Assembly: GCA_007695175.1 (NCBI GenBank)
Contig: REEH01000098.1
Span: 1 to 43,764, forward strand
Source of the DNA: Spirochaetaceae bacterium
GTDB lineage: Bacteria; Spirochaetota; Spirochaetia; DSM-27196; Alkalispirochaetaceae
DNA: 43,764 nt
Direction of reading: 5' to 3'
The stretch's first letter is position 1, and every line of letters starts with the position of its first letter. The translations under genes and the position numbers were made by a program. Shown here piece after piece: positions 24,359 to 32,811 of this stretch. The notes below the pieces were generated by a model. It was not told the origin of the DNA, did not search any database, and saw nothing but the letters and a program-made list of their open reading frames with translations.

Positions 24359-25236
24359 TACCGGGGCCGTACCCACCGGCGGTACACACCATTCCAGAGG
24401 AAGTACAGGATCGCTCCCGCCGGCGCACCCGCCACGGCGTCGATCGAATAGTGTACGGAAGCGTACCCCATGGACACCCCGATCCCGATAATGACCAGCA
24501 CGGCCGCGGCTGTCGCAAACCGGCTCAGGGGAAGAAGTAGCAGCAGGAGCACCACGCTCTGACCCACATGCGCGCTGGGAAAGGCGCCGCCCGTGAGGGG
24601 AATCCCATGGGAAAAGAGGTAGTCCACCAGGTTGGAAAAGAGCACATCTCCGCCAAAGAGCCCCTGCCGGTACGGCATGGGCCCATCCGCGGGGAAGGCA
24701 ACGAAGATAGCGCAGAAACTGAGAAAGGCACATATGTAGACAAAGGCGAAGCGCTCATAGTCGTGGCGACGCCGCAAGAGGACAAGAAGAAAACCCCAGA
24801 CCAGAAGGGGATAAAAGAGCACGTACAGCAGATGCATCACTTCCGCCCAGAACCGCCCCGGAAGCGCCCGGTGCAGCCACATATGAGGGTTCAACCCGAA
24901 GAGGGCCGCGTCCCAGCGCTCCACCAGGTGATCAAAGGTGAGGGGCGGGCGGAAAAGGATATGGATAAAAAGGCCCACCTGCACATAGATAAATCCGGTC
25001 AGGATGAGGGGGTACAGGCCCCGCACGACGCCCTCCGGCCGCAAGGCCTCCGGCCGAACGCCCTCCGGCCGAAGGCCCCGCCCGCGTTCCCGCCCGGTCA
25101 GCAAGAGAAACGCCGCAAACGCCACGTTCCGCACCACGGCGGAGCGGTAATCCGCTCCGGAATTCCAGTGCAGGAGAAAGATCGCGCTCGCGCCGAGGAG
25201 ATAGGCCAGGGAAACGCGATCCGCCATCGATTTCAC
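24358..25236 (-). CDS. PAP2 superfamily membrane phosphatase/transferase (Aur1-like)
   Basis: 292 aa from GTG 25236, overlapping the stop of the GNAT-fusion gene (GTGA); ATG 25227 is the alternative. About six helices. The PAP2 catalytic motifs are in the order of the inositolphosphorylceramide-synthase (Aur1-like) branch: GAFPSAHVGQS and YASVHYSIDAVAG, with His in both. The upstream motif FPADGPMPYRQG fits the same group. Such enzymes hydrolyse or transfer phosphate groups of lipids at the membrane. A short R-P-E-G-rich stretch (residues about 50-68), coded by a 15-bp repeat, lies between the second and third hydrophobic segments. Confidence 0.82.
   Translation of the reverse strand: MKSMADRVSLAYLLGASAIFLLHWNSGADYRSAVVRNVAFAAFLLLTGRERGRGLRPEGVRPEALRPEGVVRGLYPLILTGFIYVQVGLFIHILFRPPLTFDHLVERWDAALFGLNPHMWLHRALPGRFWAEVMHLLYVLFYPLLVWGFLLVLLRRRHDYERFAFVYICAFLSFCAIFVAFPADGPMPYRQGLFGGDVLFSNLVDYLFSHGIPLTGGAFPSAHVGQSVVLLLLLLPLSRFATAAAVLVIIGIGVSMGYASVHYSIDAVAGAPAGAILYFLWNGVYRRWVRPR
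25028..25072 (-). repeat. 15-bp tandem repeat (3 units) in the PAP2 gene
   Basis: Three near-identical units (acgccctccggccgc, aaggcctccggccga, acgccctccggccga on plus) encode LRPEG/VRPEA-type repeats in a loop of the PAP2 protein. Likely slippage expansion. Confidence 0.85.
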
Positions 25237-26468
25237 CAGCTTGCCACCCACAGGAGAAGAGTACCCAGCGCCAGGACGGCCCAGGAGGGGCGTCGCCAGT
25301 CCAGCACGCGCCGTCCGTTGTAACACGTAAAGGGAAAGGTGGGGATCAGCACCTCAAAAATCAGCAGAATCCGCGCATACCCTACCCCCAGGGCGATCGC
25401 ACCGCTCACCAGGGCCGGCAGTTGCAGGTAGGCGGCGCTTGCCACGTGCATGAGCCACCCCAGAATGAGAACACTGATGCCGCCGGCATACGCCGTCGGT
25501 CCCAGCCAGGGCAGTTCCTCCCCGTAGCTCCAGGTATCACGGGGCGCGTCATCGGGCGCGGCGGGATACCAGGACCCCGGTGCGGGAAAGGGACCCCACC
25601 CCACCGCACCGAGAAGGAGGGAGAGGAAAAGACCGGTCTCCCAGGGCCGGTACAGCACCCGCCGTCCCGTGGCACGAGCGACCGCAGCCATCGTCCCGAG
25701 ACGCGCGCCGAAGAGGAGAGAGACCACCACCAGGACCTGCCACGCCAGGGAGATGGGATCGCTCCCCCCGGTGCCGTTCCACCGGATCGCGGCGAGGTAG
25801 AAAGCGAGGGACTGCAGTACGATGGTTGCGGCGAGAGCGCCGCTCGTCGCCTCCGCGGGGTCGCGCGCGGCTTTGGCGCCCGCCGCGCCCACCGCGCCCA
25901 CCGCGCCCGCCGCGCCCGCTGCGGCCCCCGGCGCTACCGCGTGCGCACGTCGGGCCCAGAGAAAGTGTCCCACGTCAAAAAGGTGAAACGTCCCCACCCA
26001 GACCCGCGGCAACGCACGGCCGAAACACCGCACCTGCTCGCGGAAGGAGAGCAGGGAGAAGTCCCGCCGGGCAAAGACGCCGGACGATCCGGTATTGTGC
26101 CCCTCGATGCAGGCAAAGACATGAGAGCACCCCTCCTGCCGAAACCATTCCAGGGCCGTATCCACCAGTTGCCCCGCCGCGCCCCGGCCTCGCGCTTCCG
26201 GCGTGGTAAAAACCCACTTCACCAGGCCGCCCCGGAGAGGACTACCCGCGGCCGTGCCGGGACGCTCCCCTCTGATGCGAAAGGTCTTGAGGGTGATACC
26301 CGCCACGATCTGACCCTCCAGTTCGTATACGTACGCCTTGGACCCGAAATCAAAGAAGAGTCGCGTAAACCAGTTGAAGCTGCGCCGCATCACCTGTGAG
26401 ACGATCCGTTTCTCCCCGGGCATCATCTCCCGGACGAATCCGGCCCCGGCCACACCGCCGTCGCTCAT
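25233..26468 (-). CDS. GNAT acetyltransferase fused to degenerate site-2-protease-like membrane domain
   Basis: 411 aa from ATG 26468, 11 bp after the aldo/keto reductase stop; ATG 26501 is possible but overlaps it. Residues about 8-170 are a GNAT domain: KWVFTTPEARGRGAAGQLVD (84-103) is the acetyl-CoA-binding motif. An Ala/Gly-rich linker (177-205) leads to about six membrane helices (208-411). That half follows the outline of archaeal-type M50 site-2 proteases: SLLFGARLGTMAAVARATG (250-268) where HExxH...G is expected, APGSWY (296-301), GPTAYAGG (323-330), and IPTFPFTCYNGRRVLDW (375-391) where PxxPxDGxxVxxW is expected. HExxH is absent and the Asp is Asn, so proteolysis is unlikely. The fold assignment is my inference. 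Confidence 0.65.
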   Translation of the reverse strand: MSDGGVAGAGFVREMMPGEKRIVSQVMRRSFNWFTRLFFDFGSKAYVYELEGQIVAGITLKTFRIRGERPGTAAGSPLRGGLVKWVFTTPEARGRGAAGQLVDTALEWFRQEGCSHVFACIEGHNTGSSGVFARRDFSLLSFREQVRCFGRALPRVWVGTFHLFDVGHFLWARRAHAVAPGAAAGAAGAVGAVGAAGAKAARDPAEATSGALAATIVLQSLAFYLAAIRWNGTGGSDPISLAWQVLVVVSLLFGARLGTMAAVARATGRRVLYRPWETGLFLSLLLGAVGWGPFPAPGSWYPAAPDDAPRDTWSYGEELPWLGPTAYAGGISVLILGWLMHVASAAYLQLPALVSGAIALGVGYARILLIFEVLIPTFPFTCYNGRRVLDWRRPSWAVLALGTLLLWVASW

Positions 26469-26479
26469 CACCGCCACAC

Positions 26480-27490
26480 CTATTCCCGTTCCCGCTGCCA
26501 TTCGGCGTCGCGATCGTAGGGATAGCTCACGGGCAGCGCACTGGCCCGGTTCAGCGTTTCCATCTGCGGGGACGAGAGTTCCCACCCGCCGGCGCCCAGG
26601 TTGGCCTGGAGCTGATCCAGCGTACGCGCGCCGATGATCGGGGCAGTCACCCCATCGTTGCGCAGCAGCCAGTTGATCGCCACCTGGGCGGGGGTCCGGC
26701 GGCACTCCTCCGCTACCGCGTGCAGGACGTCCAGAACACCCCAGGTATACTCGTTGTCGTAGTTGCTCCACCGTTCGCCCCAGCCGTGCTCCTCCGCGAC
26801 GGCGATACGCGAATCCCCCGGGGGTGCCGTCATGCCGCGGCGGAACTTGCCGCTGAGCCATCCCCCGCGGAGGGGACTCCAGGGGATCACCCCCACCTGC
26901 TCCCGACGGCACACGTCCAGGAGCTCCCACTCGGTGGCACGGCAGAGGAGATTGTACTGCGGTTGCAGCGAGACAAAGGATTCCCAGTTCCGGGTCCGGG
27001 AGATTTCCAGCGCCTGCTGCAACTGCCACCCTTTTACGTTGCTTGCCCCGATATGGCGCACCAGACCCCGGCGAACCAGGTCGTTCAGCGTCCGGAGGAT
27101 TTCCGTGATCGGGGTAAGCGGGTCCCACCCGTGAATCTGGTAAAGATCGACGTAATCCGTCTGCAGCCGACGGAGGCTCCCGGCGATACCGTCCATGATG
27201 TGCTTCCGGGACAATCCGGTCTCGTTGGGCCCCTCCCCCATGGGGTAGCGCACCTTGGTGGCGATAACGAAATCCTCCCGCCGCTGCCGCGCCAGCCACC
27301 GCCCCAGGATCTCCTCCGACACGCCCCGGGAGTAGACATCGGCAGTGTCGATGAAGTTGCCCCCCGCGGCGGCAAAAGCATCAAGAATGGCGAAGCTTTC
27401 GGCCTCCGTCGTTTCCCGTCCGAACGTCATCGCCCCCAGGCAGAGCTCGCTGACTTTTATCCCCGTCGTTCCCAGCACTCTGTATTGCAT
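26480..27490 (-). CDS. Aldo/keto reductase
   Basis: 336 aa, ATG 27490. NAD(P)H-dependent reduction of aldehydes or ketones, cytoplasmic. The AKR tetrad is readable: Asp and Tyr in [11 protein letters not shown], Lys in [10 protein letters not shown], His in YQIHGWDP. Cofactor-binding segments [15 protein letters not shown] and [16 protein letters not shown] are present. It resembles the AKR11/AKR12-type (YajO/Tas-like) subgroup common near sugar and glycoside genes. It heads the operon continuing into the GNAT fusion, PAP2 and EamA genes and is divergent from the HAD gene. A weak TTGCAG-17-TACCTC element six bases before its ATG is too poor to call. Confidence 0.92.
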   Translation of the reverse strand: MQYRVLGTTGIKVSELCLGAMTFGRETTEAESFAILDAFAAAGGNFIDTADVYSRGVSEEILGRWLARQRREDFVIATKVRYPMGEGPNETGLSRKHIMDGIAGSLRRLQTDYVDLYQIHGWDPLTPITEILRTLNDLVRRGLVRHIGASNVKGWQLQQALEISRTRNWESFVSLQPQYNLLCRATEWELLDVCRREQVGVIPWSPLRGGWLSGKFRRGMTAPPGDSRIAVAEEHGWGERWSNYDNEYTWGVLDVLHAVAEECRRTPAQVAINWLLRNDGVTAPIIGARTLDQLQANLGAGGWELSSPQMETLNRASALPVSYPYDRDAEWQRERE

Positions 27491-27540
27491 CGTTAAGAGG
27501 TATCACGAAGGGCGCGGTGCTGCAACCGGTAGCTCCCCCG

Positions 27541-27549
27541 TGCTACACT
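27541..27549 (+). promoter_or_regulatory. Extended -10 promoter for the HAD gene (leaderless type)
   Basis: TGCTACACT (TGn plus TACACT) is followed by seven bases to ATG 27557. No -35 and no Shine-Dalgarno sequence. Same arrangement as the promoter at 11797-11805. Confidence 0.45.
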
Positions 27550-27556
27550 CCCGCCT

Positions 27557-28201
27557 ATGGCACCGACACTGCGAACTGTAATCTGGGATTTCAATGGCAC
27601 GATTCTGAGCGACGTGGAACTGAGCGTGGAGGGGCTAAACCTCCTGAGAAGCCGCCGCGCCATGCACACCGTTACCGTGGAGGAGTACCGCGATATCTTC
27701 GGCTTTCCAGTTCAGGATTACTATCGGTGCCTCGGTTTCGACTTTGAACAAGAGGACTTCTCCCTCCTGAGCCGCGAGTACCACGATCACTTTTTTGCCA
27801 ATATGCACCGCTGCCGGCCCCACCGGCACATCCCGGAGCTGATGCACGATCTCCGTCAGGAGGGCATGCGACAGTTCGTTCTTTCCGCCATGCAGGAGCC
27901 CGAACTGCGTCGCCTGCTGGATCTCCTGGGGTTGGCGGAATGCGTGGAGGCAATCTACGGTCTGGGGGATCTGCTCGCTCGGGGCAAGGTTGAACGCGGC
28001 CATCAGCTCATGCGGGAGCGGAAGGTGGACCCGAATGAAACGGTGCTGATCGGTGACACGGATCACGACGTGGATGTGGCCCGGGAACTGGGTGTTACGC
28101 CCATCACCCTCACCATGGGGCACCAGGCGCCGCACCGCTTCGATCGCTTCGATCACCCCCGGGTCGATTCCGTGGAGGAGCTGCGGACGCTCCTGCTGTA
28201 A
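27557..28201 (+). CDS. HAD-family phosphatase (phosphoglycolate phosphatase-like)
   Basis: 214 aa. Motif I is DFNGT near residue 11, with Asn where most phosphatases have the second Asp; DFNGT occurs in some HAD phosphatases, so loss of activity is not certain. The motif II Ser is in FVLSAMQ and motif III/IV is LIGDTDHDVDVARELG. A helical cap lies at about residues 20-90. Such proteins dephosphorylate small phosphometabolites; the substrate is unknown. The start codon lies at +1 of a probable promoter. It ends four bases before the convergent Ldh-family gene. Confidence 0.82.
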   Translation: MAPTLRTVIWDFNGTILSDVELSVEGLNLLRSRRAMHTVTVEEYRDIFGFPVQDYYRCLGFDFEQEDFSLLSREYHDHFFANMHRCRPHRHIPELMHDLRQEGMRQFVLSAMQEPELRRLLDLLGLAECVEAIYGLGDLLARGKVERGHQLMRERKVDPNETVLIGDTDHDVDVARELGVTPITLTMGHQAPHRFDRFDHPRVDSVEELRTLLL

Positions 28202-28205
28202 CCTG

Positions 28206-29216
28206 CTACCCCGTGAGGTAGTCGTATACCGCTCGGGGCAGCTGGATTCCCTCCCTCCGACAACGCTCCATGGATCGCCGTTCAGGATCACCCGGCACCA
28301 GCACTTCCCCGTGCCCGGAAGCGGGAGGCTGTGCGCGCAGGTCCTCGATCATCTTCTGCGCCGTGTCGTATACCCCGTCCCCCTCGAAGAGCGTCGGATC
28401 AACCACCAGGTGGAAGCTGGAAAGATCACGGTACGTGTCCAGGTTCTCGTACATTCGGGAAACCTCCGGTCCGAAGACACCACCTGCAAGCACTCCCGTC
28501 AGCGCTTCCACCATGAGGTTGATCCCGAATCCCTTGTATCCCCCGAAGGGAAAGAGCGCGTACGCCTCGTCGGCGTCGGTAGTGGGCTCGCCGTTCCGGT
28601 CCAGCGCCCAGCCCGGCGGGATCGCTACGTTTTCCTTCCGGGCGTAGTAGATCTTCCCGAACGCAACCTCGCTCGTAGCCATGTCCAGCAGTACCGAATC
28701 CTTCCGGCCGGGAAACCCGAAAGCGTAGGGATTGGTACCGAAGAAACGATACTTCCCCCCAAAGGGCACCACCGCCGCGTCGGTATTGGCCGCCACGATC
28801 CCCATCATGCCCGCCCGGAGCGCGATATCAACGTAGTACGCCAGCGATCCGCAGTGGCTGCTGTTGCGCACACCCACCAGGCCGATACCATGCTCCCGCG
28901 CCATCCTAACCGCCTCTTCCGTGGCGACGCGCGCCGCCACGTGACCAAAACCACCCTGCGCGTCCAGTATTCCCGCAACGGACCTGACGCGCTCGACGGA
29001 GAAGGAAGCGGCCAGGTTCAGCCCGCCGCTGCGCACCCTGTTCACGTAGTGCTCTACCCGGAAGACGCCGTGTGACTGCGTGTCCCGGAGATCCGCGTAA
29101 ACCAGTACGTCCGCGACGATTTCCGCATCTTCCCGCCGGACGCCCGCCTCCGCAAGCCTGGCTACCACCAGAGACGTCAGTTCCTCCGCCTGTATCGTGA
29201 CTGTTTCCACTCCCAT
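28206..29216 (-). CDS. Ldh/AllD-family NAD(P)-dependent dehydrogenase
   Basis: 336 aa, ATG 29216. Member of the malate/L-lactate/ureidoglycolate dehydrogenase family, which is distinct from classical MDH/LDH. Family signatures: DLRDTQSHGVFRVEHYV (catalytic His region), VRNSSHCGSLAYY, GTNPYAFGFP, LDMATSEVAFGKI and PFGGYKGFGINLMVEALTG. It oxidises 2-hydroxyacids such as lactate, malate, sulfolactate or ureidoglycolate. It is divergent from a KDG-kinase-like gene, with a strong inverted repeat between them, so sugar-acid metabolism is a reasonable guess. Confidence 0.9.
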   Translation of the reverse strand: MGVETVTIQAEELTSLVVARLAEAGVRREDAEIVADVLVYADLRDTQSHGVFRVEHYVNRVRSGGLNLAASFSVERVRSVAGILDAQGGFGHVAARVATEEAVRMAREHGIGLVGVRNSSHCGSLAYYVDIALRAGMMGIVAANTDAAVVPFGGKYRFFGTNPYAFGFPGRKDSVLLDMATSEVAFGKIYYARKENVAIPPGWALDRNGEPTTDADEAYALFPFGGYKGFGINLMVEALTGVLAGGVFGPEVSRMYENLDTYRDLSSFHLVVDPTLFEGDGVYDTAQKMIEDLRAQPPASGHGEVLVPGDPERRSMERCRREGIQLPRAVYDYLTG

Positions 29217-29270
29217 GATTCATGACTCCCTGGCCGGCACCGCTCCGGCACGCGCTCCCGCGGTTGTGCT

Positions 29271-29297
29271 CCGGGGCATCCTAATATGGTGCCCCGG
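29271..29297 (+). promoter_or_regulatory. Inverted repeat in divergent intergenic region
   Basis: CCGGGGCATC (29271-29280) and GGTGCCCCGG (29288-29297) pair over 10 bp, with one T-G position, around CTAATAT. It sits 55 bp upstream of the Ldh-type gene and 105 bp upstream of the kinase gene. It is likely an operator for a shared regulator or a hairpin. A TAGAAT at 29361-29366 may be the -10 box for the kinase gene, without a clear -35. Confidence 0.5.
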
Positions 29298-29401
29298 GGA
29301 ATACAAGCGCGGATCCCACCGATCCCTCCTCCATTCGTTTCCTCCCGCAACTCCCTGTGGTAGAATGCCGGTATACACTCAGGAGAGGGGAGCTAGAAGC
29401 G

Positions 29402-30493
29402 ATGCAGATTCGGAAGAAAGAGGACTGTCTCTGGGACGAGGTATCCCTGGGGGAGGTAATGATACGGCTCGATCCGGGAGAGAACCGCATACGGACGGCA
29501 CGATCCTTCCGGGTCTGGGAGGGAGGCGGAGAGTACAACGTGGCTCGCGGCCTACGCCGGGCCTTTGGTCTCAGGACGGCGGTCGTGACCGCCCTGGTGG
29601 AGAACGAGGTGGGCTGCCTCCTGGAAGACCTGATGCTCCAGGGCGGGGTGGACCTGCGCTACGTCAAGTGGATGCCCTACGATGGAATCGGCCGGGACGT
29701 TCGGATCGGCCTCAATTTCACCGAGCGCGGTTTCGGTGTTCGTGGTGCGGTGGGCACCTCCGACCGCGCCCGGTCCGCCGCGAGCGCACTGAAGAAAGGT
29801 GACGTGGACTGGAACGCGGTATTCGGCCGGGACGGGGTGCGGTGGTTTCACACCGGCGGGATCTACGCCGGGCTCTCGGAAACGACTCCGGCCGTCCTTA
29901 TCGAGGCGGTACAGGCCGCGAAGGAGCACGGAACGATCGTGAGCTACGATCTCAACTACCGGCCCTCCCTCTGGAAAGCGCTGGGTGGACCGAAAGCGGC
30001 CCAGGAGGTCAACAGGCAGATCGCTCCTTACGTGGACGTGCTGATCGGCAACGAGGAGGATTTCAGCGTAGGCCTGGGCTTTGAAGTGGATTCCCTATCC
30101 GCGACCCTCACCGATCTCGATACCTCGAGCTATGAGAAGATGATCGCCCGGGTGGTCGAAACATACCCCAACGTGCAGGCCATCGCCACGACGCTGCGGG
30201 AGGTGCATACCGCCACGGTAAATGACTGGAAGGCGCTTCTCTGGACAGGGGGAACCTTCTACCATTCGATCGAGTTTCCCGAGCTGGAAATACTCGATCG
30301 TGTCGGTGGGGGTGACAGCTTTGCCTCGGGTCTCATTTACGGCTTTCTCAATGACTTTGAGCCCCAGACCGCTCTCGACTACGGCGTGGCCCACGGTGCA
30401 CTGGCCATGACTACCGCCGGGGACACATCCACGGCATCCCTCAAGGAAGTGCAGAAACTGGTCTCCGGCGGCGGAGCCCGGGTGGAGCGATAG
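29402..30493 (+). CDS. PfkB-family sugar kinase, 2-keto-3-deoxygluconate kinase-like
   Basis: 363 aa from ATG 29402, with AGGAGAGGGGAG upstream; an earlier in-frame start lacks protein-like sequence. Ribokinase-fold enzyme that phosphorylates a sugar or sugar acid with ATP. The second PfkB signature is DRVGGGDSFASGL with catalytic D305; the first is the GGGEYNVARGLRRAFG region. DRVGGGDSF is the form seen in KdgK rather than fructokinases, so 2-keto-3-deoxygluconate to KDPG is the best guess. It is slightly longer than E. coli KdgK, with an insertion after residue 220. An M20 peptidase gene follows by four bases. Confidence 0.8.
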   Translation: MQIRKKEDCLWDEVSLGEVMIRLDPGENRIRTARSFRVWEGGGEYNVARGLRRAFGLRTAVVTALVENEVGCLLEDLMLQGGVDLRYVKWMPYDGIGRDVRIGLNFTERGFGVRGAVGTSDRARSAASALKKGDVDWNAVFGRDGVRWFHTGGIYAGLSETTPAVLIEAVQAAKEHGTIVSYDLNYRPSLWKALGGPKAAQEVNRQIAPYVDVLIGNEEDFSVGLGFEVDSLSATLTDLDTSSYEKMIARVVETYPNVQAIATTLREVHTATVNDWKALLWTGGTFYHSIEFPELEILDRVGGGDSFASGLIYGFLNDFEPQTALDYGVAHGALAMTTAGDTSTASLKEVQKLVSGGGARVER

Positions 30494-30497
30494 CTGT

Positions 30498-31892
30498 ATG
30501 AGACAGGAGCAACGCGCCACGGCGCTGGCCTACAGCAACGCGCACCGCCACATCTTCCGGAAAGACCTGGAAGAGCTTCTCGCCATTCCTTCCGTTTCCA
30601 CGGATCCCGAGCACGGGAAGGATGTACTGCGCGCAGCGGAATGGCTGTCCGCCGCAATTGGCGGACTCGGCGCAACGTCGGTGGAGATTCTTCCCACGGA
30701 GGGCAAGCCGATCGTATGGGGTGAGCTCCGTGCGACCGATCCGGCGGCACCCACCGTCCTGGTGTATGGTCACTACGATGTGCAGCCCGTTGACCCCCTG
30801 GAGCTGTGGCAATCGGATCCCTTTACGGCGGTGGAACGGGAGGACTCGCTCTACGCCCGGGGCGCCTCGGACATGAAGGGCCAGGTGATCGCCTCCCTGG
30901 CGGCACTCCGGGCGATATGCAGCACCGGCGCTTCTCCGGTGCACGTGCGCTTTCTTCTGGAGGGGGAAGAAGAGATCGGTTCACCCAGCCTGGAATCCAG
31001 CATAGATCGGTATCGTGACAAGTTTTCCGCGGACCTCTGTCTCAACCCGGACGTGGGGATGCTCGCGCCCGAGAGCCCCACGATCACCTATGGGCTGCGC
31101 GGTCTTGCCTACTTTGAGGTGCGCCTTCAAGGGCCCGCCCGGGACCTGCACTCCGGTATATTCGGCGGGGCGGTGCAGAATCCTGCCCATGTGCTCTGCG
31201 AGCTGATCGCGGGCCTTCATGACGGAACCGGGCGTGTCACCCTGCCGGGATTCTATGATCGGGTGCGGGAACTGTCCCCGGAGGAGCGGCGGGAACTGGC
31301 GCGTCTGCCCGTTACCGATGAAGTGGTGCTGGCACAGACGGAGGCGCCCGTGCTGTATGGTGAAAAGGGGTACACCACGGTTGAGAGGATCGGAGCGCGG
31401 CCGACGCTGGAAGTGAACGGCCTGGTGAGCGGTTTTACCGGTACGGGTGCCAAGACGGTGCTGCCTTCAAAAGCGAGTGCCAAGATTTCGACTCGTCTCG
31501 TGCCCGACCAGGACCCGGCGGAGATCCGGGACATGCTGATCGAGTATTTCCGGAAGAACGCACCCGCCACGGTAACCCACGAGGTCGAGGTGCTCGCCCT
31601 GGGTCCGCCTCTGGTAACGGAGCGGGACAACCGTGGCAACCGGGCGCTCGCCCGGGCTCTCCGCTCGGTCTGGGGGTCCGATCCACTCTACAAACGGGAG
31701 GGCGGGAGCGTACCCGTCTCCATCTATCTTGAGCGCGCTCTGGGGATGCCCTCCGTGCTCACCGGCTTTGGTCTGCCCGACGACAACCTGCACGCTCCCA
31801 ACGAGAAGCTGCACCTCCCCACGTGGTACCGGGGCATCGACGCCCTGATCCACTTCTTCTACAACATGGCGGAACCGGAGGAGGAAGCCTAG
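30498..31892 (+). CDS. M20-family dipeptidase/metallopeptidase
   Basis: 464 aa. Zinc-site motifs of the M20/CNDP-type peptidases are clear: YGHYDVQP, GASDMKGQ (bridging Asp), LLEGEEEIGSP (catalytic and ligand Glu), an Asp/His region LHSGIFGGAVQNP, and GFGLPDDNLHAPNEKLHL with the last His ligand. A lid/dimerisation domain lies at about 200-320. It is cytoplasmic and cleaves dipeptides or related amides. It is four bases after the kinase gene, so co-transcribed. Its TAG stop shares the CTAG palindrome with the stop of the convergent gene. Confidence 0.92.
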   Translation: MRQEQRATALAYSNAHRHIFRKDLEELLAIPSVSTDPEHGKDVLRAAEWLSAAIGGLGATSVEILPTEGKPIVWGELRATDPAAPTVLVYGHYDVQPVDPLELWQSDPFTAVEREDSLYARGASDMKGQVIASLAALRAICSTGASPVHVRFLLEGEEEIGSPSLESSIDRYRDKFSADLCLNPDVGMLAPESPTITYGLRGLAYFEVRLQGPARDLHSGIFGGAVQNPAHVLCELIAGLHDGTGRVTLPGFYDRVRELSPEERRELARLPVTDEVVLAQTEAPVLYGEKGYTTVERIGARPTLEVNGLVSGFTGTGAKTVLPSKASAKISTRLVPDQDPAEIRDMLIEYFRKNAPATVTHEVEVLALGPPLVTERDNRGNRALARALRSVWGSDPLYKREGGSVPVSIYLERALGMPSVLTGFGLPDDNLHAPNEKLHLPTWYRGIDALIHFFYNMAEPEEEA

Positions 31893-32656
31893 AGAATCAT
31901 CGCGGATCGTCCCCAGTCATAGTTGTTGCGCCGCAACTCGTCCCGCGAGGGTATGGGATACACGAGAACATTCTCCGCGTCGCCCACATAGATCCCCCGG
32001 TCGATGATGTTGTAGGCAAAAGACTGGAAGGACCGCTCCAGGTTCTTGTTCCGTTTGTCCGGATTCTGTCGGATCTGCAGGATGCATTCCCGCAGGTGGC
32101 CCAGATTCTTGTCGTACACGGGACCGGTGTCCCGGGCATCTTTCAGGGAATCAAGCTCGAGCGCGCGGATATCGGCAAAAACGATGGTGGGAACTCCCAC
32201 CGCCTGACTCTTGTCCGTCATGAATGCGGAGAACTGCAGCGGATCGAGGCTGCTCACCACCATGGGAGCGATGGGACACAGCTCCTGGTAGACATAGTAA
32301 CTGCGCTCTTCCGGCGGCGATTCCAGCTTGACCGGTTCAATCTCAAGATTCCGACCGTCCGCCGTGATGAGATGGAGCGACCGGAACTGGTCAAACTCGA
32401 CCCGTTCCAGCGCCCGGTATACCGACATCCAGACGGAGTTCTTTGGCGCTCCGTCATCGTGCGGAACGCACCTCTTCCGGGCGTAGTCCCAGTCAAAAGC
32501 GTCACCCACCTCCCCCTGGATCTCGATGAAGATAATCCTCTCAAAGGAACCATTCTTCTTCCCGATAGACATGTACCGGCCAAACTGCACCGGATCCAGC
32601 TGGGATGCGATCAGCGCCTCCAGCGGAAAAACAGAAAGATAATAATGAGTCTTCAC
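31889..32656 (-). CDS. Protein of unknown function with two internal repeats
   Basis: 255 aa from GTG 32656, five bases after GGGGGG; GTG 32662 is the alternative but lies against that run. No signal peptide or membrane segment. I do not recognise the family. Two copies of a domain of about 110 residues are visible: the first begins YYLSVFPLEALIASQLDPVQ and the second YYVYQELCPIAPMVVSSLDP, sharing Y-Y, L-D-P-x-Q-F and M, then an I(V)F-E/D-I strand. The C-terminal part is charged and helical. It looks like a soluble cytoplasmic protein. Its stop codon overlaps that of the M20 gene. Confidence 0.7.
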   Translation of the reverse strand: MKTHYYLSVFPLEALIASQLDPVQFGRYMSIGKKNGSFERIIFIEIQGEVGDAFDWDYARKRCVPHDDGAPKNSVWMSVYRALERVEFDQFRSLHLITADGRNLEIEPVKLESPPEERSYYVYQELCPIAPMVVSSLDPLQFSAFMTDKSQAVGVPTIVFADIRALELDSLKDARDTGPVYDKNLGHLRECILQIRQNPDKRNKNLERSFQSFAYNIIDRGIYVGDAENVLVYPIPSRDELRRNNYDWGRSAMIL

Positions 32657-32707
32657 AATCACCCCCCGTGATTACTTGATAAGCCGACCCGTCCTCCGCA
32701 CACCCCC

Positions 32708-32736
32708 AGTATAACCCCGGTTTCGCAATGACACAA
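32708..32736 (-). promoter_or_regulatory. Promoter of the two-repeat protein gene
   Basis: On minus: TTGTGT (32731-32736), 17 bp spacer, TATACT (32708-32713). It gives a leader of about 45 bases containing the GGGGGG ribosome-binding sequence. Confidence 0.5.
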
Positions 32737-32776
32737 ACTACAAGTTCCACGGGATGCGCCCTTCTCCGCCACTCTG

Positions 32777-32805
32777 TTGACAACATAGTGGTTACTTCCT
32801 ATATT
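32777..32805 (+). promoter_or_regulatory. leuA operon promoter (consensus -35, leaderless leader peptide)
   Basis: Perfect TTGACA (32777-32782), 17 bp spacer, TATATT (32800-32805). The expected +1 is the A of the leader-peptide ATG at 32812. Confidence 0.75.
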
Positions 32806-32811
32806 CATGGG

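Noticed and set aside
24359-24733. Longer EamA protein starting at 24733
   Set aside because: The extra region is the out-of-frame shadow of the PAP2 gene; the hydrophobic protein begins at 24358.
27557-27605. HAD protein as a pseudoenzyme because of DFNGT
   Set aside because: Asn at this place occurs in some HAD phosphatases and the remaining motifs are intact, so inactivation cannot be claimed.
28053-29075. Possible plus-strand gene across the HAD end and the Ldh gene
   Set aside because: It is the antisense of a clear Ldh/AllD protein; it starts inside the HAD gene and has no protein-like pattern.
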